A stretch of DNA of 25,781 nt from CAZGQY01 sp964528035 (GCA_964528035.1 CAZGQY010000038.1:1-25781), one strand, 5' to 3'; counted from the stretch's first letter, positions 1 to 9,197 are shown. A program made the numbers and translations. Notes: generated from the sequence alone by a model not told the origin.

Positions 1-1656
1 AACGCTAAATCCGAGATCCTTAGATAATATTCCCGCCACGAACAGACAGACATCAAGCCCGACAGTATCGGCCAGTTGTATGGGTCCCATAGGCATACCA
101 AAATCAGTCGCCGCCTGATCAATTATTTGCTTAGGCACACCCTGCTCCAGCAAAGAAACAGCTTCAATTAAATACGGCACCAGCACACGATTAACTAAAA
201 ACCCCGGTGAGCTCTGTACAGTTATCGGTAATTTATCAATATGGCGAGCAAAGGCCATTGCTTTCGCAACCACATCGGGACTGGTTTGTTCCCCTTTTAC
301 GATTTCAACCAAAGGCATTTTAGCTACAGGATTAAAAAAATGCAGGCCGACCAGTCGTGTAGGATCAGATAGCGCGGAGGACAAGGCTTCCAAGCGAATG
401 CTAGATGTATTTGTAGCCAACAATGCCTGCGGTTTTATTTTTCTTTCAAGCTCCTTGTACAGCGTTCGTTTTGCATCAGCATCTTCAAATATCGCTTCGA
501 TTAAAACGTCCGCCTGACTCACGCCATAACCTTTATCATCAGCAATCAGCCGATCCATACAGGCATTCACCATATGTGTTTTAGCTCTGAAGCGCTTACT
601 AAAAAGCTTGTGCGCCCGCTGCATGGTTTTGGCCAGACCAGCTTTGTGAGTATCCTGCACAGTGACTCTGAAACCACGCAGCGCGCACCATGCAGCGATA
701 TCTCCACCCATCACCCCCGCACCGATCACATGCACATGATGGGGATCTATCAGTGACTTATCAGCACTGGCTTTCAAAGCATCCTGCAGCAAAAACACTC
801 GAACCAAATTACCTGCTGTATGATTGTTACTCAAGCTGGCAACAGAATTCGCCTCTTCCAATAGATGTGTTTTTTCGTTTCCACCGTATTTGCGCCATAA
901 CTCGATCAATGCATAGGGCGCAGGATAGTGTAATTTATTTGCCTTACCCGAAACTTGTTTCACCATTTGTTGTGCAACTAAATGACGAAACGGTTGGCGG
1001 TTCAATAGTTGAACCCAGGGTTTAGGACGCTGTTGTTTTGGCCTTGTCTGCAACACTTTAACCGCTGCTTGCTGTAACAGGCGTTTTGGTACCGCCTGAT
1101 CGACCAGACCCATTTTTCTTGCCTGCTGCGCCGCCAATGTTCTGCCCGTAAGCATCAGCCCCATCGCTGCCATGGGTCCGAGTACACGAATGGCTCGTAC
1201 ACTGCCTCCAAAGCCCGGATGAATTCCCAGCTTGATTTCCGGCAGCCCAATACGTGTTTGCGGGTCATCCAAAGCAATGCGGTAATTACAGGCCAGCGCC
1301 AGTTCCAATCCTCCACCGAGACAAAAACCATGAATCACCGCGACAGTTGGAAACGCCAGCGCTTCAATTTGATCGGCCACTTCCTGACCACGACGGATCA
1401 ACTGAAATGCATCGTCAAAAGATTTTATCGCCGTAAACTCTTTAACATCTGCGCCGGCAATAAATCCATTACCTTTGGCCGAAACGATTGCCAGGCCAGC
1501 GGGTTTTTCGGCGGCAATCGATGATAACACGGCTCGCAATTCTTCCAGAACACCTGTCGCCAATACATTGGTTTCACTATCAGCCATGTCGATTGTCAAA
1601 AAACACAGCCCTTGTTCGTCGGTAGATACCTTGAAATGTGTAAAATTATTCATCAT
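1..1656 (-). CDS. fadJ: Fatty-acid oxidation multifunctional enzyme FadJ/FadB type (3' end outside window)
   Basis: This enzyme hydrates 2-enoyl-CoA and oxidises 3-hydroxyacyl-CoA in beta-oxidation. I translated it from the reverse complement: the frame stays open for 552 codons from the ATG at 1656 down to base 1, so the C-terminus is missing. The crotonase half shows the oxyanion-hole stretch FIAGADV, then HGFCLGGGLE with Glu118, and GLPEIKLGI with Glu140, matching the two catalytic glutamates of FadB (119 and 139 in E. coli). The dehydrogenase half has the NAD-binding motif GAGVMGG near residue 312 and GLHFFNP with the catalytic His near 439. A second ATG follows the first directly (1653). 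The start codon directly follows the fadI stop, which implies translational coupling. The thiolase partner is a separate gene of FadI type, so FadJ is preferred over FadB, but the assignment between the two rests on context. Confidence 0.93.
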   Translation of the reverse strand, partial: MMNNFTHFKVSTDEQGLCFLTIDMADSETNVLATGVLEELRAVLSSIAAEKPAGLAIVSAKGNGFIAGADVKEFTAIKSFDDAFQLIRRGQEVADQIEALAFPTVAVIHGFCLGGGLELALACNYRIALDDPQTRIGLPEIKLGIHPGFGGSVRAIRVLGPMAAMGLMLTGRTLAAQQARKMGLVDQAVPKRLLQQAAVKVLQTRPKQQRPKPWVQLLNRQPFRHLVAQQMVKQVSGKANKLHYPAPYALIELWRKYGGNEKTHLLEEANSVASLSNNHTAGNLVRVFLLQDALKASADKSLIDPHHVHVIGAGVMGGDIAAWCALRGFRVTVQDTHKAGLAKTMQRAHKLFSKRFRAKTHMVNACMDRLIADDKGYGVSQADVLIEAIFEDADAKRTLYKELERKIKPQALLATNTSSIRLEALSSALSDPTRLVGLHFFNPVAKMPLVEIVKGEQTSPDVVAKAMAFARHIDKLPITVQSSPGFLVNRVLVPYLIEAVSLLEQGVPKQIIDQAATDFGMPMGPIQLADTVGLDVCLFVAGILSKDLGFSV

Positions 1657-2970
1657 TTAACTCGCTGTATTTTCCAGCAACATAGCACCGCCCTGACCAC
1701 CACCGATGCAAATAGATGCGACCCCTGTTTTCGCCTTATTTCTTGCCAATACCTTTAACAGATGCAACACTATTCGCGCACCACTGGCACCGACAGGGTG
1801 ACCCAGGCTAATCCCGCCTCCATCTACATTAAGTCGTTCGTGCGGCACAACACCAAATTCCTGATCCAGACCAAATTCCTGCTGACAATAAACAGGATCG
1901 GCCCAGGCACTGACACAAGCCAAGACCTGAGCCGCAAAGGCTTCGTTCAATTCCCAGTAATCGACCTGATTGGCTTTAATACCATTACGATTCAGCATTG
2001 GAACCACTGCGTGAACCGGACCCAGTCCCATCTCCGCCGGATTCAGTGCCGCCCACTGGGTATCCAGTATTCGTCCGATCGGTGTTAAATTATGTTTTTT
2101 AAGCGCCGATTCGCTGGCCAGCAAAACCCAGGCAGCCCCATCAGTAATCTGAGCGCTGTTGCCCGCCGTGACGTTGCCGAAACCACGATCAAACACCGGT
2201 TTTAATTTAGCCAGAGCCTGCACCGAACTATCCACTCGCACACCGTCGTCGATATCGTAATACTTTCCACCCTTGTCATATATCGCTTCGACTTCATCTA
2301 AAAAACCGTTTTCTTGTGCGTTGGCCAGGCGTTTGTGGCTATCAACTGCATAGGCATCCATTTGCTCTCGGCTAATATTGAACCTTGTTGCCAGGTTTTC
2401 CGCAGTCTGCCCCATAGAAAGCCCATTTGTGGGATCAGTCAAACCTTTCAACAAACCAATGACTGGTGTCAGTAACGCTGGCCTGAAACTCCGAATCGAC
2501 TTAAACCTCTGGCCTGGTGTTTTTGCAGCTTGCAACAGACTCAGCCAACGAACCATTTGCTCACTCCAAAGGAGAGGCGCATGACTCATGGATTCCACAC
2601 CCCCGGCCAGAATCAAATCCGCATAGCCATGCCTGATATTACGCCATGCCGATTCAATCGCCTGCATACCGGATGCACAGTTTCTCTGTACAGTCCATGC
2701 CGGTACTTTGTGGCCCAGCCCGAGACGCAAAGCCAATAACCTGGCAATATTGATTTCATCAGGCGCGGGAGTAATACAGCCCATGATCAACTCATCGATC
2801 TCGGCTTCTATACCTTGACGCAACAGTAAGGGACGGGCAGCCGCAACTGCTAAATCGGACGCTTTAAATGGCCCAGGTACTCCACGCATTTTTAAAAACG
2901 GCGTACGGCTCCCATCGACGATATATACCGCCCGACCGCCCTGGGGAGTTTCACTTGTTACATTTGCCAT
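1657..2970 (-). CDS. fadI: Acetyl-CoA C-acyltransferase (3-ketoacyl-CoA thiolase), FadI type
   Basis: This thiolase cleaves 3-ketoacyl-CoA with CoA to acetyl-CoA and a shortened acyl-CoA, the last step of beta-oxidation. The nucleophilic cysteine lies in QRNCASGMQ (Cys98 with this start). The other catalytic blocks are NEAFAAQ, GGGISLGHPVGASGAR (His) and the C-terminal CIGGGQGGA (second Cys). I chose the ATG at 2970 over a TTG at 2982: it is preceded by GAG about 7 nt upstream and gives 437 residues, close to the 436 of E. coli FadI. It sits between fadE (23 nt upstream) and fadJ (no gap), so all three are probably one transcript, and it should form the trifunctional complex with the fadJ product. 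Confidence 0.94.
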   Translation of the reverse strand: MANVTSETPQGGRAVYIVDGSRTPFLKMRGVPGPFKASDLAVAAARPLLLRQGIEAEIDELIMGCITPAPDEINIARLLALRLGLGHKVPAWTVQRNCASGMQAIESAWRNIRHGYADLILAGGVESMSHAPLLWSEQMVRWLSLLQAAKTPGQRFKSIRSFRPALLTPVIGLLKGLTDPTNGLSMGQTAENLATRFNISREQMDAYAVDSHKRLANAQENGFLDEVEAIYDKGGKYYDIDDGVRVDSSVQALAKLKPVFDRGFGNVTAGNSAQITDGAAWVLLASESALKKHNLTPIGRILDTQWAALNPAEMGLGPVHAVVPMLNRNGIKANQVDYWELNEAFAAQVLACVSAWADPVYCQQEFGLDQEFGVVPHERLNVDGGGISLGHPVGASGARIVLHLLKVLARNKAKTGVASICIGGGQGGAMLLENTAS

Positions 2971-2993
2971 ATTGGATCTCAATTTTTTGATGA

Positions 2994-5417
2994 TTACTCT
3001 GACGATAAATATTCGGCGGGAAACTCATCCACACTGATTGCTTCCTGAGTCGCCTGCTCGGCTGCTCTAAGCAGCTTCGCTTCGGCTGCATCAATAATTT
3101 GCAATTCCAGCGCATTATCGATCATTTCCGATTTTCTGCTCACCGAAAGCTGGCCGCTCCGTCTGGCTTGATTTACCTTGGATTCAGCTGATTCAGCTTT
3201 AATAACCGCGTAAAAAGCCCGTTCTATTCGACCAGTGGGATCATCGGGCAAATCATTAATATAGATACCATGGGTCAGACGATCACGGCTGGCCGAATCC
3301 TTGAGTAAAATACTGGCCGCATTTTTTATCACACCATCATCAGGAGGTGCATAGGGTTTTCCGTTTGGAAAGATCAAAGCCCTTACCAGGTATGCCAGCA
3401 TTTTGTTAGGCATGTTCCAGAATACAGCCAACAGCGACTGCTGAGCACGATGAATTGTATTGCGGCAAGCCCAATGAAGTAACGGCAAATCCTCATTCTG
3501 AAACCCCTGATCCTGATAATGCTTGAGAACTGCGGAACACAGATACAAATTACTCAAAACATCAGCAAATCGACCCGATAATCGCTCTTTCCGCTTCAGT
3601 GCACCGCCTAAAGTCATCAATGCAATATCCGCGATCAATGCAAACCCGGCACTGAGTCTGGCAATTTGTTGATAATACTGTTTAGTCTCCGAATCACCGG
3701 GTACGTCTACAAAACGCGCATTGCTGAGACCCAGCCATGCGGCTCTCGCCAGATTTCCCAGTAAGAATCCAATATGGCCAAACAAAGCATCGTCAAACAA
3801 TTCAATGCCCGCCGCCGTATCCTCCATTGCCAGAGCTTTCATTTCGGTCTGAATAAAAGGATGGCAACGCACAGCCCCCTGCCCAAATATGATCAGGCTA
3901 CGGGTCAGTATATTTGCACCCTCTACAGTAATACTGACGGGAATCACCTGATAAATCCGACCAATATAATTTTTCGGCCCAAGACAGATACCGGATCCGG
4001 CATGAATGTCCATGGCATCATTGACTGATTGACGCATTCGTTCGGTCAGTTCGTATTTAATAATGGCAGATACAACCGAGGGTTTGTCCCCTTGATCCAG
4101 CGCCGCCGCAGTAACACGGCGCGCAGCATCCATAACATAGGCTTCTCCAGCAATCCTGGCCAAAGGCTCTTCAATCCCTTCGAATTGACCGATAGCTACG
4201 TTAAACTGCTTTCGAACCCGCGCATAAGCACCGGTAAATCGACTGGTCACCTTACCCGCGCCAGCACTCAATGCGGGTAACGATACACCCCGCCCTTCGG
4301 CAAGACACTCGACCAACATACGCCAGCCATTACCCACCTGGTCGCAGCCACCAATCACCCAATCCATCGGAATAAAGACATTTTCACCACGATTTGGACC
4401 GTTCTGAAATGCGGAGTTCAGCGGAAAATGCCGATTACCTATTGAAACTCCGGGGGTATCTGTCGGAATCAATGCGACAGTAATACCAATATCCTGCTTT
4501 TCACCGATCAAGCCATCCGGATCATAAAGCTTGAAAGCCAAGCCCAGTACAGTCGCTACCGGACCCAGAGTGATGTATCGTTTTTCCCAGTTCAAACGGA
4601 TACCCAACACGTCTTTTTCAGATTCGAAATCCTGCCTGCAAACGATACCCTGATCCGGCATACTGCTGGCATCACTGCCTGCTTCCGGTCCGGTTAAAGC
4701 AAAACAGGGTACTTCCTGTCCACTGGCAAGACGCGGCATATAATATTCTTTTTGCTCATCGGTACCGTATTCAAGCAATAATTTCCCGGGACCCAGAGAA
4801 TTTGGCACCATGATGGTCACACCCGCCGTAATACTACGACTGGCTACTTTCATGACCACTTCAGAATGAGCCAATACGGAGAATTCCAATCCACCGTATT
4901 TGCGAGGAATGATCATGCTGAAAAACTTGTTGTGCTTAATAAACTCCCAAACGTCGGGAGATAAATCATGTCGATTGTGAGTGACATCCCAGTCGTCCAG
5001 CATTGCACACAATTCTTCCACAGGCCCGTCGAGAAAAGCACACTCCTCATCGGTTAATTGTGGTGAGGGAAGATTTTTCAGTTTATTCCAGTCAGGATTT
5101 CCGGAAAAAAGCTCTGCGTCCCACCAAACACTACCCGCTTCAAGCGCCTCACGTTCGGTCTGAGATATCGGCGGAATTGTTTTCCGCATGACCTTAAAAA
5201 CTGTCGCACTGATTAAACGACGGCGGATCACAGGAAGCTTTAGAACAACTACGGCCAATATAAATATCAACCACAGACTTATAGATAGAAAGCCGCCAGA
5301 AACTGTCCCGACAGACACAACCAAAGCAATAACCAACAGAGAGATTGCGGCCCACAGATTAATACGATAGTAGGCCAACATCCATAAACCAACGAGAACA
5401 ACCAACAACAAGATCAT
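2994..5417 (-). CDS. fadE: Long-chain acyl-CoA dehydrogenase FadE
   Basis: This FAD-dependent dehydrogenase makes the first oxidation of beta-oxidation, acyl-CoA to trans-2-enoyl-CoA. The protein is about 807 residues (E. coli FadE 814), far longer than ordinary acyl-CoA dehydrogenases. It has the FadE layout: two N-terminal hydrophobic segments (about residues 1-55), then the dehydrogenase core with FALTGPEAGSDA (flavin/substrate region), GRGVSLPALSAG and VEGANILTRSLIIFGQGAVR, and a long helical C-terminal domain. I chose the ATG at 5417: its upstream sequence AAAAGGAA is spaced about 8 nt, and the resulting start MILLLVVLVG resembles the FadE membrane start. A GTG 12 codons earlier (5453) has no ribosome binding site. 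It is the first gene of the fadE-fadI-fadJ operon. No confident FadR- or PsrA-type operator was recognised upstream. Confidence 0.94.
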   Translation of the reverse strand: MILLLVVLVGLWMLAYYRINLWAAISLLVIALVVSVGTVSGGFLSISLWLIFILAVVVLKLPVIRRRLISATVFKVMRKTIPPISQTEREALEAGSVWWDAELFSGNPDWNKLKNLPSPQLTDEECAFLDGPVEELCAMLDDWDVTHNRHDLSPDVWEFIKHNKFFSMIIPRKYGGLEFSVLAHSEVVMKVASRSITAGVTIMVPNSLGPGKLLLEYGTDEQKEYYMPRLASGQEVPCFALTGPEAGSDASSMPDQGIVCRQDFESEKDVLGIRLNWEKRYITLGPVATVLGLAFKLYDPDGLIGEKQDIGITVALIPTDTPGVSIGNRHFPLNSAFQNGPNRGENVFIPMDWVIGGCDQVGNGWRMLVECLAEGRGVSLPALSAGAGKVTSRFTGAYARVRKQFNVAIGQFEGIEEPLARIAGEAYVMDAARRVTAAALDQGDKPSVVSAIIKYELTERMRQSVNDAMDIHAGSGICLGPKNYIGRIYQVIPVSITVEGANILTRSLIIFGQGAVRCHPFIQTEMKALAMEDTAAGIELFDDALFGHIGFLLGNLARAAWLGLSNARFVDVPGDSETKQYYQQIARLSAGFALIADIALMTLGGALKRKERLSGRFADVLSNLYLCSAVLKHYQDQGFQNEDLPLLHWACRNTIHRAQQSLLAVFWNMPNKMLAYLVRALIFPNGKPYAPPDDGVIKNAASILLKDSASRDRLTHGIYINDLPDDPTGRIERAFYAVIKAESAESKVNQARRSGQLSVSRKSEMIDNALELQIIDAAEAKLLRAAEQATQEAISVDEFPAEYLSSE

Positions 5418-5718
5418 TGAATTGATTCCTTTTCCATTTGCCCGTTTAGGCACCTTGAAACGGTCAGAGAACGAAGCACCAAATACAGCGCTATCGACTT
5501 TGCTTACCCTTAGAGTACCTCAAGCGAACAGGCCATGACAATCATTCATATGACTTCACTACAATAATAGACATGATTGGTTAATTCCACTAGAAAATTA
5601 AGTACCTTATTTAGTAACTCGTATATCAACCAGTGCAATCAGAACTAATAAATACTAAAGTCTTAAAAATTCATTAGTTTATAGTTAAATATGACTGACC
5701 CCTATATTGCTATATTAC

Positions 5719-5793
5719 CGCTAACGCTTGCCATCACCCGACGCGAAAGGAGCGGTAGCGACTGTAGCGGTCGGGTGTATGGCTTTGTTGGGT
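5719..5793 (+). repeat. Solitary integron attC-like hairpin element
   Basis: The element has an attC-like plan. A 3' box GTTGGGT (5787-5793) fits the attC consensus GTTRRRY. A 5' box CTAAC (5721-5725) can pair with it through AAC/GTT. The inner arms GCCAT and CACCCGAC (5730-5742) pair with GTCGGGTG and ATGGC (5770-5783), with one unpaired T between the two blocks, like the extrahelical base of attC sites. The loop is about 27 nt. The 5' box departs from the RYYYAAC consensus at its first two bases, there is no integrase gene in the window, and no cassette ORF lies upstream. It could instead be another mobile hairpin repeat. Confidence 0.45.
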
Positions 5794-5840
5794 TTGCATA
5801 TCTATTTTATTAGCTCCAAAGCATTCTTAACTCCAGAAGA

Positions 5841-5889
5841 GTCAAAGGGGTCAAGGTCAAAGGGGTCAAGCGAGGTCAAAGGGGTAAAG
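5841..5889 (+). repeat. Three-copy 15-bp repeat (GTCAAAGGGGTCAAG)
   Basis: Copies lie at 5841-5855, 5856-5870 (both identical) and 5875-5889 (one change, GTCAAAGGGGTAAAG), the last after a 4-nt insert CGAG. Each unit holds a shorter nested pair, GTCAA and GGGGTCAA. GGGGTCA-type motifs are often seen beside REP-associated (Y1) transposases, so this may be a remnant of such an element; that is inference. Confidence 0.8.
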
Positions 5890-5928
5890 CATATTTTACT
5901 ATGTACGATACAAAATAATAGAACCCCA

Positions 5929-5954
5929 CAAAATAAAACCCCGACAAAGCCGAG
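5929..5954 (-). terminator. Probable intrinsic terminator of the gatCAB operon
   Basis: Read on the minus strand just after the gatB stop, CTCGGC, a TTT loop and GTCGGG form a 6-bp stem (two G-U pairs), followed by G and a T-rich run (TTTTATTTT). The stem is short, so strength is uncertain, but position and orientation fit the end of gatB. Confidence 0.5.
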
Positions 5955-5958
5955 CACA

Positions 5959-7392
5959 CTATCCCTTCAATTTAGGTATCAATAATTTATTCACTTCACC
6001 CGGATTCGCTTTTCCCTGAGTGGCTTTCATGACCTGACCGACGAAATAGCCCAGTAATTTATCTTTGCCACTGCGGTACTGTTCAAGCTGAACGGGATTG
6101 TCTGCAATGATCCGGTCAATTATTTGCTCGATTGCACCACTGTCGGTAATCTGTTTTAACCCTTTATCTTCGATGATTTTGTCAGCCGCCGCTCCGGTCT
6201 GCCACATTTCATCGAATACCTGTTTAGCTATTTTTCCGGAAATAGTTTTGTCAACGATTCGTTTTAACAAGCCACCCAACAGTAACCCATCAATCGGACT
6301 CTGTTTTACATCCAGGTTCATCTTGTTTAATGCCCCGGCTAAATCACCCATCACCCAGTTAGCACAAAGCTTTGCTTCGCCGCCCAGAGTAGATACAGTT
6401 AATTCGTAATAATCGGCCATCTCACGCGTAGCGGTAAGCACAGATGCATCATCGTCAGTTAAAGCATATTGCTGTATAAAGCGATCGCATTTCTGATCTG
6501 GTAATTCCGGGAGTTGATCGCGAACTTCAACCAGAAATCCCGGTTCAATCTCCAAAGGCAACAAATCCGGATCAGGAAAATATCGATAGTCGTTCGATTC
6601 TTCCTTACTTCGCATTGGCCGCGTCTGATCAGAGTTCGAATCATAAAGTCGGGTTTCCTGCACCACCGTCCCGCCACTTTCCAATAGATCTATCTGTCGG
6701 TCAACTTCATGATTGATTGCTTTTTCAACAAATCGAAACGAATTAAGGTTTTTGATCTCAGCACGGGTACCAAACTCCTTCTGGCCTTTCGGTCGAACAG
6801 AAACATTGGCATCACACCGAAACGAGCCTTCCTGCATATTGCCATCACAGATTTCCAGATAACGAACCAGTGAATGAATCTTGCGCATATAGGCCACCGC
6901 TTCTTCGGCAGAACGCATATCCGGCTCAGATACTATTTCCAACAGTGGTGTGCCGGCACGATTAAGATCAATTCCTGACAATCCCTGAAAATCCTCATGC
7001 AAAGACTTACCAGCATCCTCCTCCAGGTGGGCACGTGTAATAGCCACTCTTTTTACTTGATCATTAGCAACTATATCCAGGTGTCCACAACCTACAACGG
7101 GTAACTCGAATTGGCTGATTTGATAACCCTTCGGTAAATCCGGATAAAAATAATTCTTGCGCGCAAACACTGATACCGGAGCAATCTCGGCATCAATAGC
7201 CAGACCAAATTTTACCGCCATGTGTACGGCTTCCTGATTTAACACCGGCAGCACACCTGGCAAACCCAGGTCAACCGCACAGGCCTGTGTATTGGCAATA
7301 GCTCCGTAAGCCGTCGATGCACCCGAAAATATCTTCGATTTTGTCGCTAACTGGGCGTGTATTTCCAAGCCAATTACTGTTTCCCACTGCAT
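5959..7392 (-). CDS. gatB: Aspartyl/glutamyl-tRNA amidotransferase subunit B
   Basis: This subunit of GatCAB binds the mischarged tRNA and activates the Glu-tRNA(Gln) or Asp-tRNA(Asn) carboxylate for amidation. Family motifs are plain: ETVIGLEIHAQL at the start, FYPDLPKGYQISQ, DLNRAGTPLLEIVSEPD, the MQEGSFRCDANVSVRP block and RYFPDPDLLPLEI. The C-terminal tRNA-binding tail ends in the GKANPGEVNKLL pattern. I chose the ATG at 7392 (477 residues) over one seven codons upstream, because AGGTGA lies just before it and the protein then begins MQWETVIGLE as expected. It is 13 nt downstream of gatA. Having gatCAB suggests that at least one of the Gln- or Asn-tRNAs is made by the indirect route. Confidence 0.96.
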   Translation of the reverse strand: MQWETVIGLEIHAQLATKSKIFSGASTAYGAIANTQACAVDLGLPGVLPVLNQEAVHMAVKFGLAIDAEIAPVSVFARKNYFYPDLPKGYQISQFELPVVGCGHLDIVANDQVKRVAITRAHLEEDAGKSLHEDFQGLSGIDLNRAGTPLLEIVSEPDMRSAEEAVAYMRKIHSLVRYLEICDGNMQEGSFRCDANVSVRPKGQKEFGTRAEIKNLNSFRFVEKAINHEVDRQIDLLESGGTVVQETRLYDSNSDQTRPMRSKEESNDYRYFPDPDLLPLEIEPGFLVEVRDQLPELPDQKCDRFIQQYALTDDDASVLTATREMADYYELTVSTLGGEAKLCANWVMGDLAGALNKMNLDVKQSPIDGLLLGGLLKRIVDKTISGKIAKQVFDEMWQTGAAADKIIEDKGLKQITDSGAIEQIIDRIIADNPVQLEQYRSGKDKLLGYFVGQVMKATQGKANPGEVNKLLIPKLKG

Positions 7393-7405
7393 AAATTCAC
7401 CTGAA

Positions 7406-8860
7406 TTATTCAAAACCCTGTGGAAGTCGCATGTGCCAATCGGTCACACTTTGATATTGGTGTGCAGCATTCAATAAACGCTCTTCAGAGAAAAAATTAC
7501 CGATGAGTTGCATACCCACCGGTTTATTATTCACGCACCCTACTGGAAGCGATACTGCTGGAATGCCTGCAAGATTCACAGCAATCGTATAAATGTCAGA
7601 AAGATACATACTAATTGGATCATTTGTTTTAGCGCCAATCGGGAATGCTGTTGACGGTGCAGTCGGAGCCGCAAGAATGTCAACATCAGCGAATACTTGA
7701 CGAAAATCCTCGCTGATCAGTCGCCGTACTTTTTGCGCTTTTAAATAATAGGCATCGTAATAACCAGTGGATAATGCGTAGGTTCCCATTAATATCCGCC
7801 GCTTAACCTCCGCACCAAAAGCTTCGCCTCGAGAACGGCTATACAAATCATCTAAATCAAAAGGATTTTCGCATCGATAACCATAGCGCACACCGTCAAA
7901 TCTGGATAAATTCGCAGAGCATTCAGCAGAAGCGACTACATAATAAACAGGTACCGAAAGATTAATATTGGGCAATGACACTTCCCTTACATGAGCACCC
8001 AGCTTTGTAAATTCATGTATGGCTTCATCAACGCATCTGCGAATATCGGTATCCAGCCTGTCATCAAAATATTCTTTCGGAAGCCCTATTTTCAAACCAT
8101 CAAGACTCCGATTCAATGTCGAAACATAATCATCGACCGGATGATCGACACTGGTGGAGTCCCGGGTATCAAATCCAGCCATTGCCTGCAACATAATTGC
8201 TGCATCTTGCGCAGTTCGAGTCAGTGGACCACCTTGATCAAGACTGGATGCGAATGCAATCATTCCATAGCGCGAAACACGACCGTAGGTTGGCTTTAGA
8301 CCGGTTACCCCGCAAAAAGCGGCGGGTTGACGGATTGAACCACCCGTATCAGTTCCGGTGGCTGCCGGTATTAATCGTGCAGAGACTGCAGCTGCGGAAC
8401 CTCCGGATGAACCACCGGGAACGCAGCCCTGATCCCACGGGTTTCTGACCGGCCCGTAAAAACTGGTCTCATTGGATGAACCCATCGCAAATTCATCCAT
8501 ATTCAACTTGCCAAGCATAACGCACCCGGCTTGATTCATTTGCTCAACAACCGTTGCATCATAAGGCGCATAAAAATTGTCCAGCATTTTCGAAGCACAA
8601 CTGGTTTTTACATCGCGAGTGCAAAATATATCCTTGTGGGCAATGGGTACTCCGATTAAACCACCGCTTTCACCCTTGGCCAGACGTTGATCAGCATTTT
8701 TTGCAGCAGCCAGGGCGAACTCTTCGGTGATAGAAATAAAACAATTTAGCTGCTCATCATGCTGTTTAATCCTGGACAAATACGCCTGAGTGATTTCCTC
8801 ACTGCTAAAATCGCGTTTTTGCAGCCCAGCCGATATTTCTGCAATAGTTTTGTTATACAT
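7406..8860 (-). CDS. gatA: Aspartyl/glutamyl-tRNA amidotransferase subunit A
   Basis: This glutaminase subunit of GatCAB releases ammonia that is channelled to GatB. It is an amidase-signature enzyme with the Ser-cisSer-Lys triad visible: Lys76 in PIAHKDIF, Ser151 in VPGGSSGGSAA and Ser175 in GTDTGGSIRQPA. The 484-residue length is normal for the family. It lies 49 nt downstream of gatC and 13 nt upstream of gatB, in the usual C-A-B order. No clear Shine-Dalgarno precedes the ATG, which may point to coupling with gatC. Confidence 0.97.
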   Translation of the reverse strand: MYNKTIAEISAGLQKRDFSSEEITQAYLSRIKQHDEQLNCFISITEEFALAAAKNADQRLAKGESGGLIGVPIAHKDIFCTRDVKTSCASKMLDNFYAPYDATVVEQMNQAGCVMLGKLNMDEFAMGSSNETSFYGPVRNPWDQGCVPGGSSGGSAAAVSARLIPAATGTDTGGSIRQPAAFCGVTGLKPTYGRVSRYGMIAFASSLDQGGPLTRTAQDAAIMLQAMAGFDTRDSTSVDHPVDDYVSTLNRSLDGLKIGLPKEYFDDRLDTDIRRCVDEAIHEFTKLGAHVREVSLPNINLSVPVYYVVASAECSANLSRFDGVRYGYRCENPFDLDDLYSRSRGEAFGAEVKRRILMGTYALSTGYYDAYYLKAQKVRRLISEDFRQVFADVDILAAPTAPSTAFPIGAKTNDPISMYLSDIYTIAVNLAGIPAVSLPVGCVNNKPVGMQLIGNFFSEERLLNAAHQYQSVTDWHMRLPQGFE

Positions 8861-8909
8861 GAGACGAAGGTATTATCGAAAATTATGGTTATCTGCTTGC
8901 TCAGGCAAT

Positions 8910-9197
8910 CTACTCAATCACTTTCGGTACCAGATAGAGTCCGGATTCAACCTGGGGCGCCTGGGATTGAAACAATTCTCTCTGATCTTCCTCTGTTACA
9001 ATATCGGAACGTAATCGCTGGGTTTGATCCAGAGGATGTGCCATAGGTTTGATTTTAGTTGTTTCAGTCGCATTCAACTGATCAACCAGATCCAATATCC
9101 CGGACAAATCCCGGGCATAGCCATTAATATCGGATTCCCGAATTTCGATTCGGGCTAACTTTGACATCTTCTCGACATCGTCGATACTTAGAGACAT
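8910..9197 (-). CDS. gatC: Aspartyl/glutamyl-tRNA amidotransferase subunit C
   Basis: This small subunit wraps around and stabilises GatA-GatB. The 95-residue product has the family start (VEKMSKLARIEI), a middle LDLVDQLNATET and the typical PMAHPLDQTQRLRSDIV stretch. The ribosome binding site GGAGA lies 7-8 nt before the ATG. It is the first gene of the minus-strand gatCAB operon, divergent from mreB. Confidence 0.96.
   Translation of the reverse strand: MSLSIDDVEKMSKLARIEIRESDINGYARDLSGILDLVDQLNATETTKIKPMAHPLDQTQRLRSDIVTEEDQRELFQSQAPQVESGLYLVPKVIE

Larger units (their letters stand above)
5418..5958. other. Gene-poor interval between fadE and gatB
   Basis: About 540 bases without a credible gene. 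The fadE end (5454-5700) is AT-rich and presumably holds the fadE promoter, but no clear -35/-10 pair was found. The rest contains an attC-like hairpin, a short tandem repeat and the gatB terminator, each listed separately. The only sizeable open frame (5728-5985, plus strand) runs through the hairpin and the repeat and overlaps the 3' end of gatB, so it is not taken as a gene. Confidence 0.6.

Noticed and set aside
690..1025. 111-codon plus-strand open frame
   Set aside because: It is the antisense shadow of the dehydrogenase half of fadJ, whose frame is intact and carries the GxGxxG motif.
5841..5889. Possible CRISPR array
   Set aside because: The units are 15 bp, adjacent or 4 nt apart, with no spacers, and no cas genes are present.
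5728..5985. 85-codon plus-strand open frame
   Set aside because: It translates through the attC-like hairpin and the 15-bp repeats, overlaps the 3' end of gatB on the other strand and has no protein-like composition; an artefact of the element.
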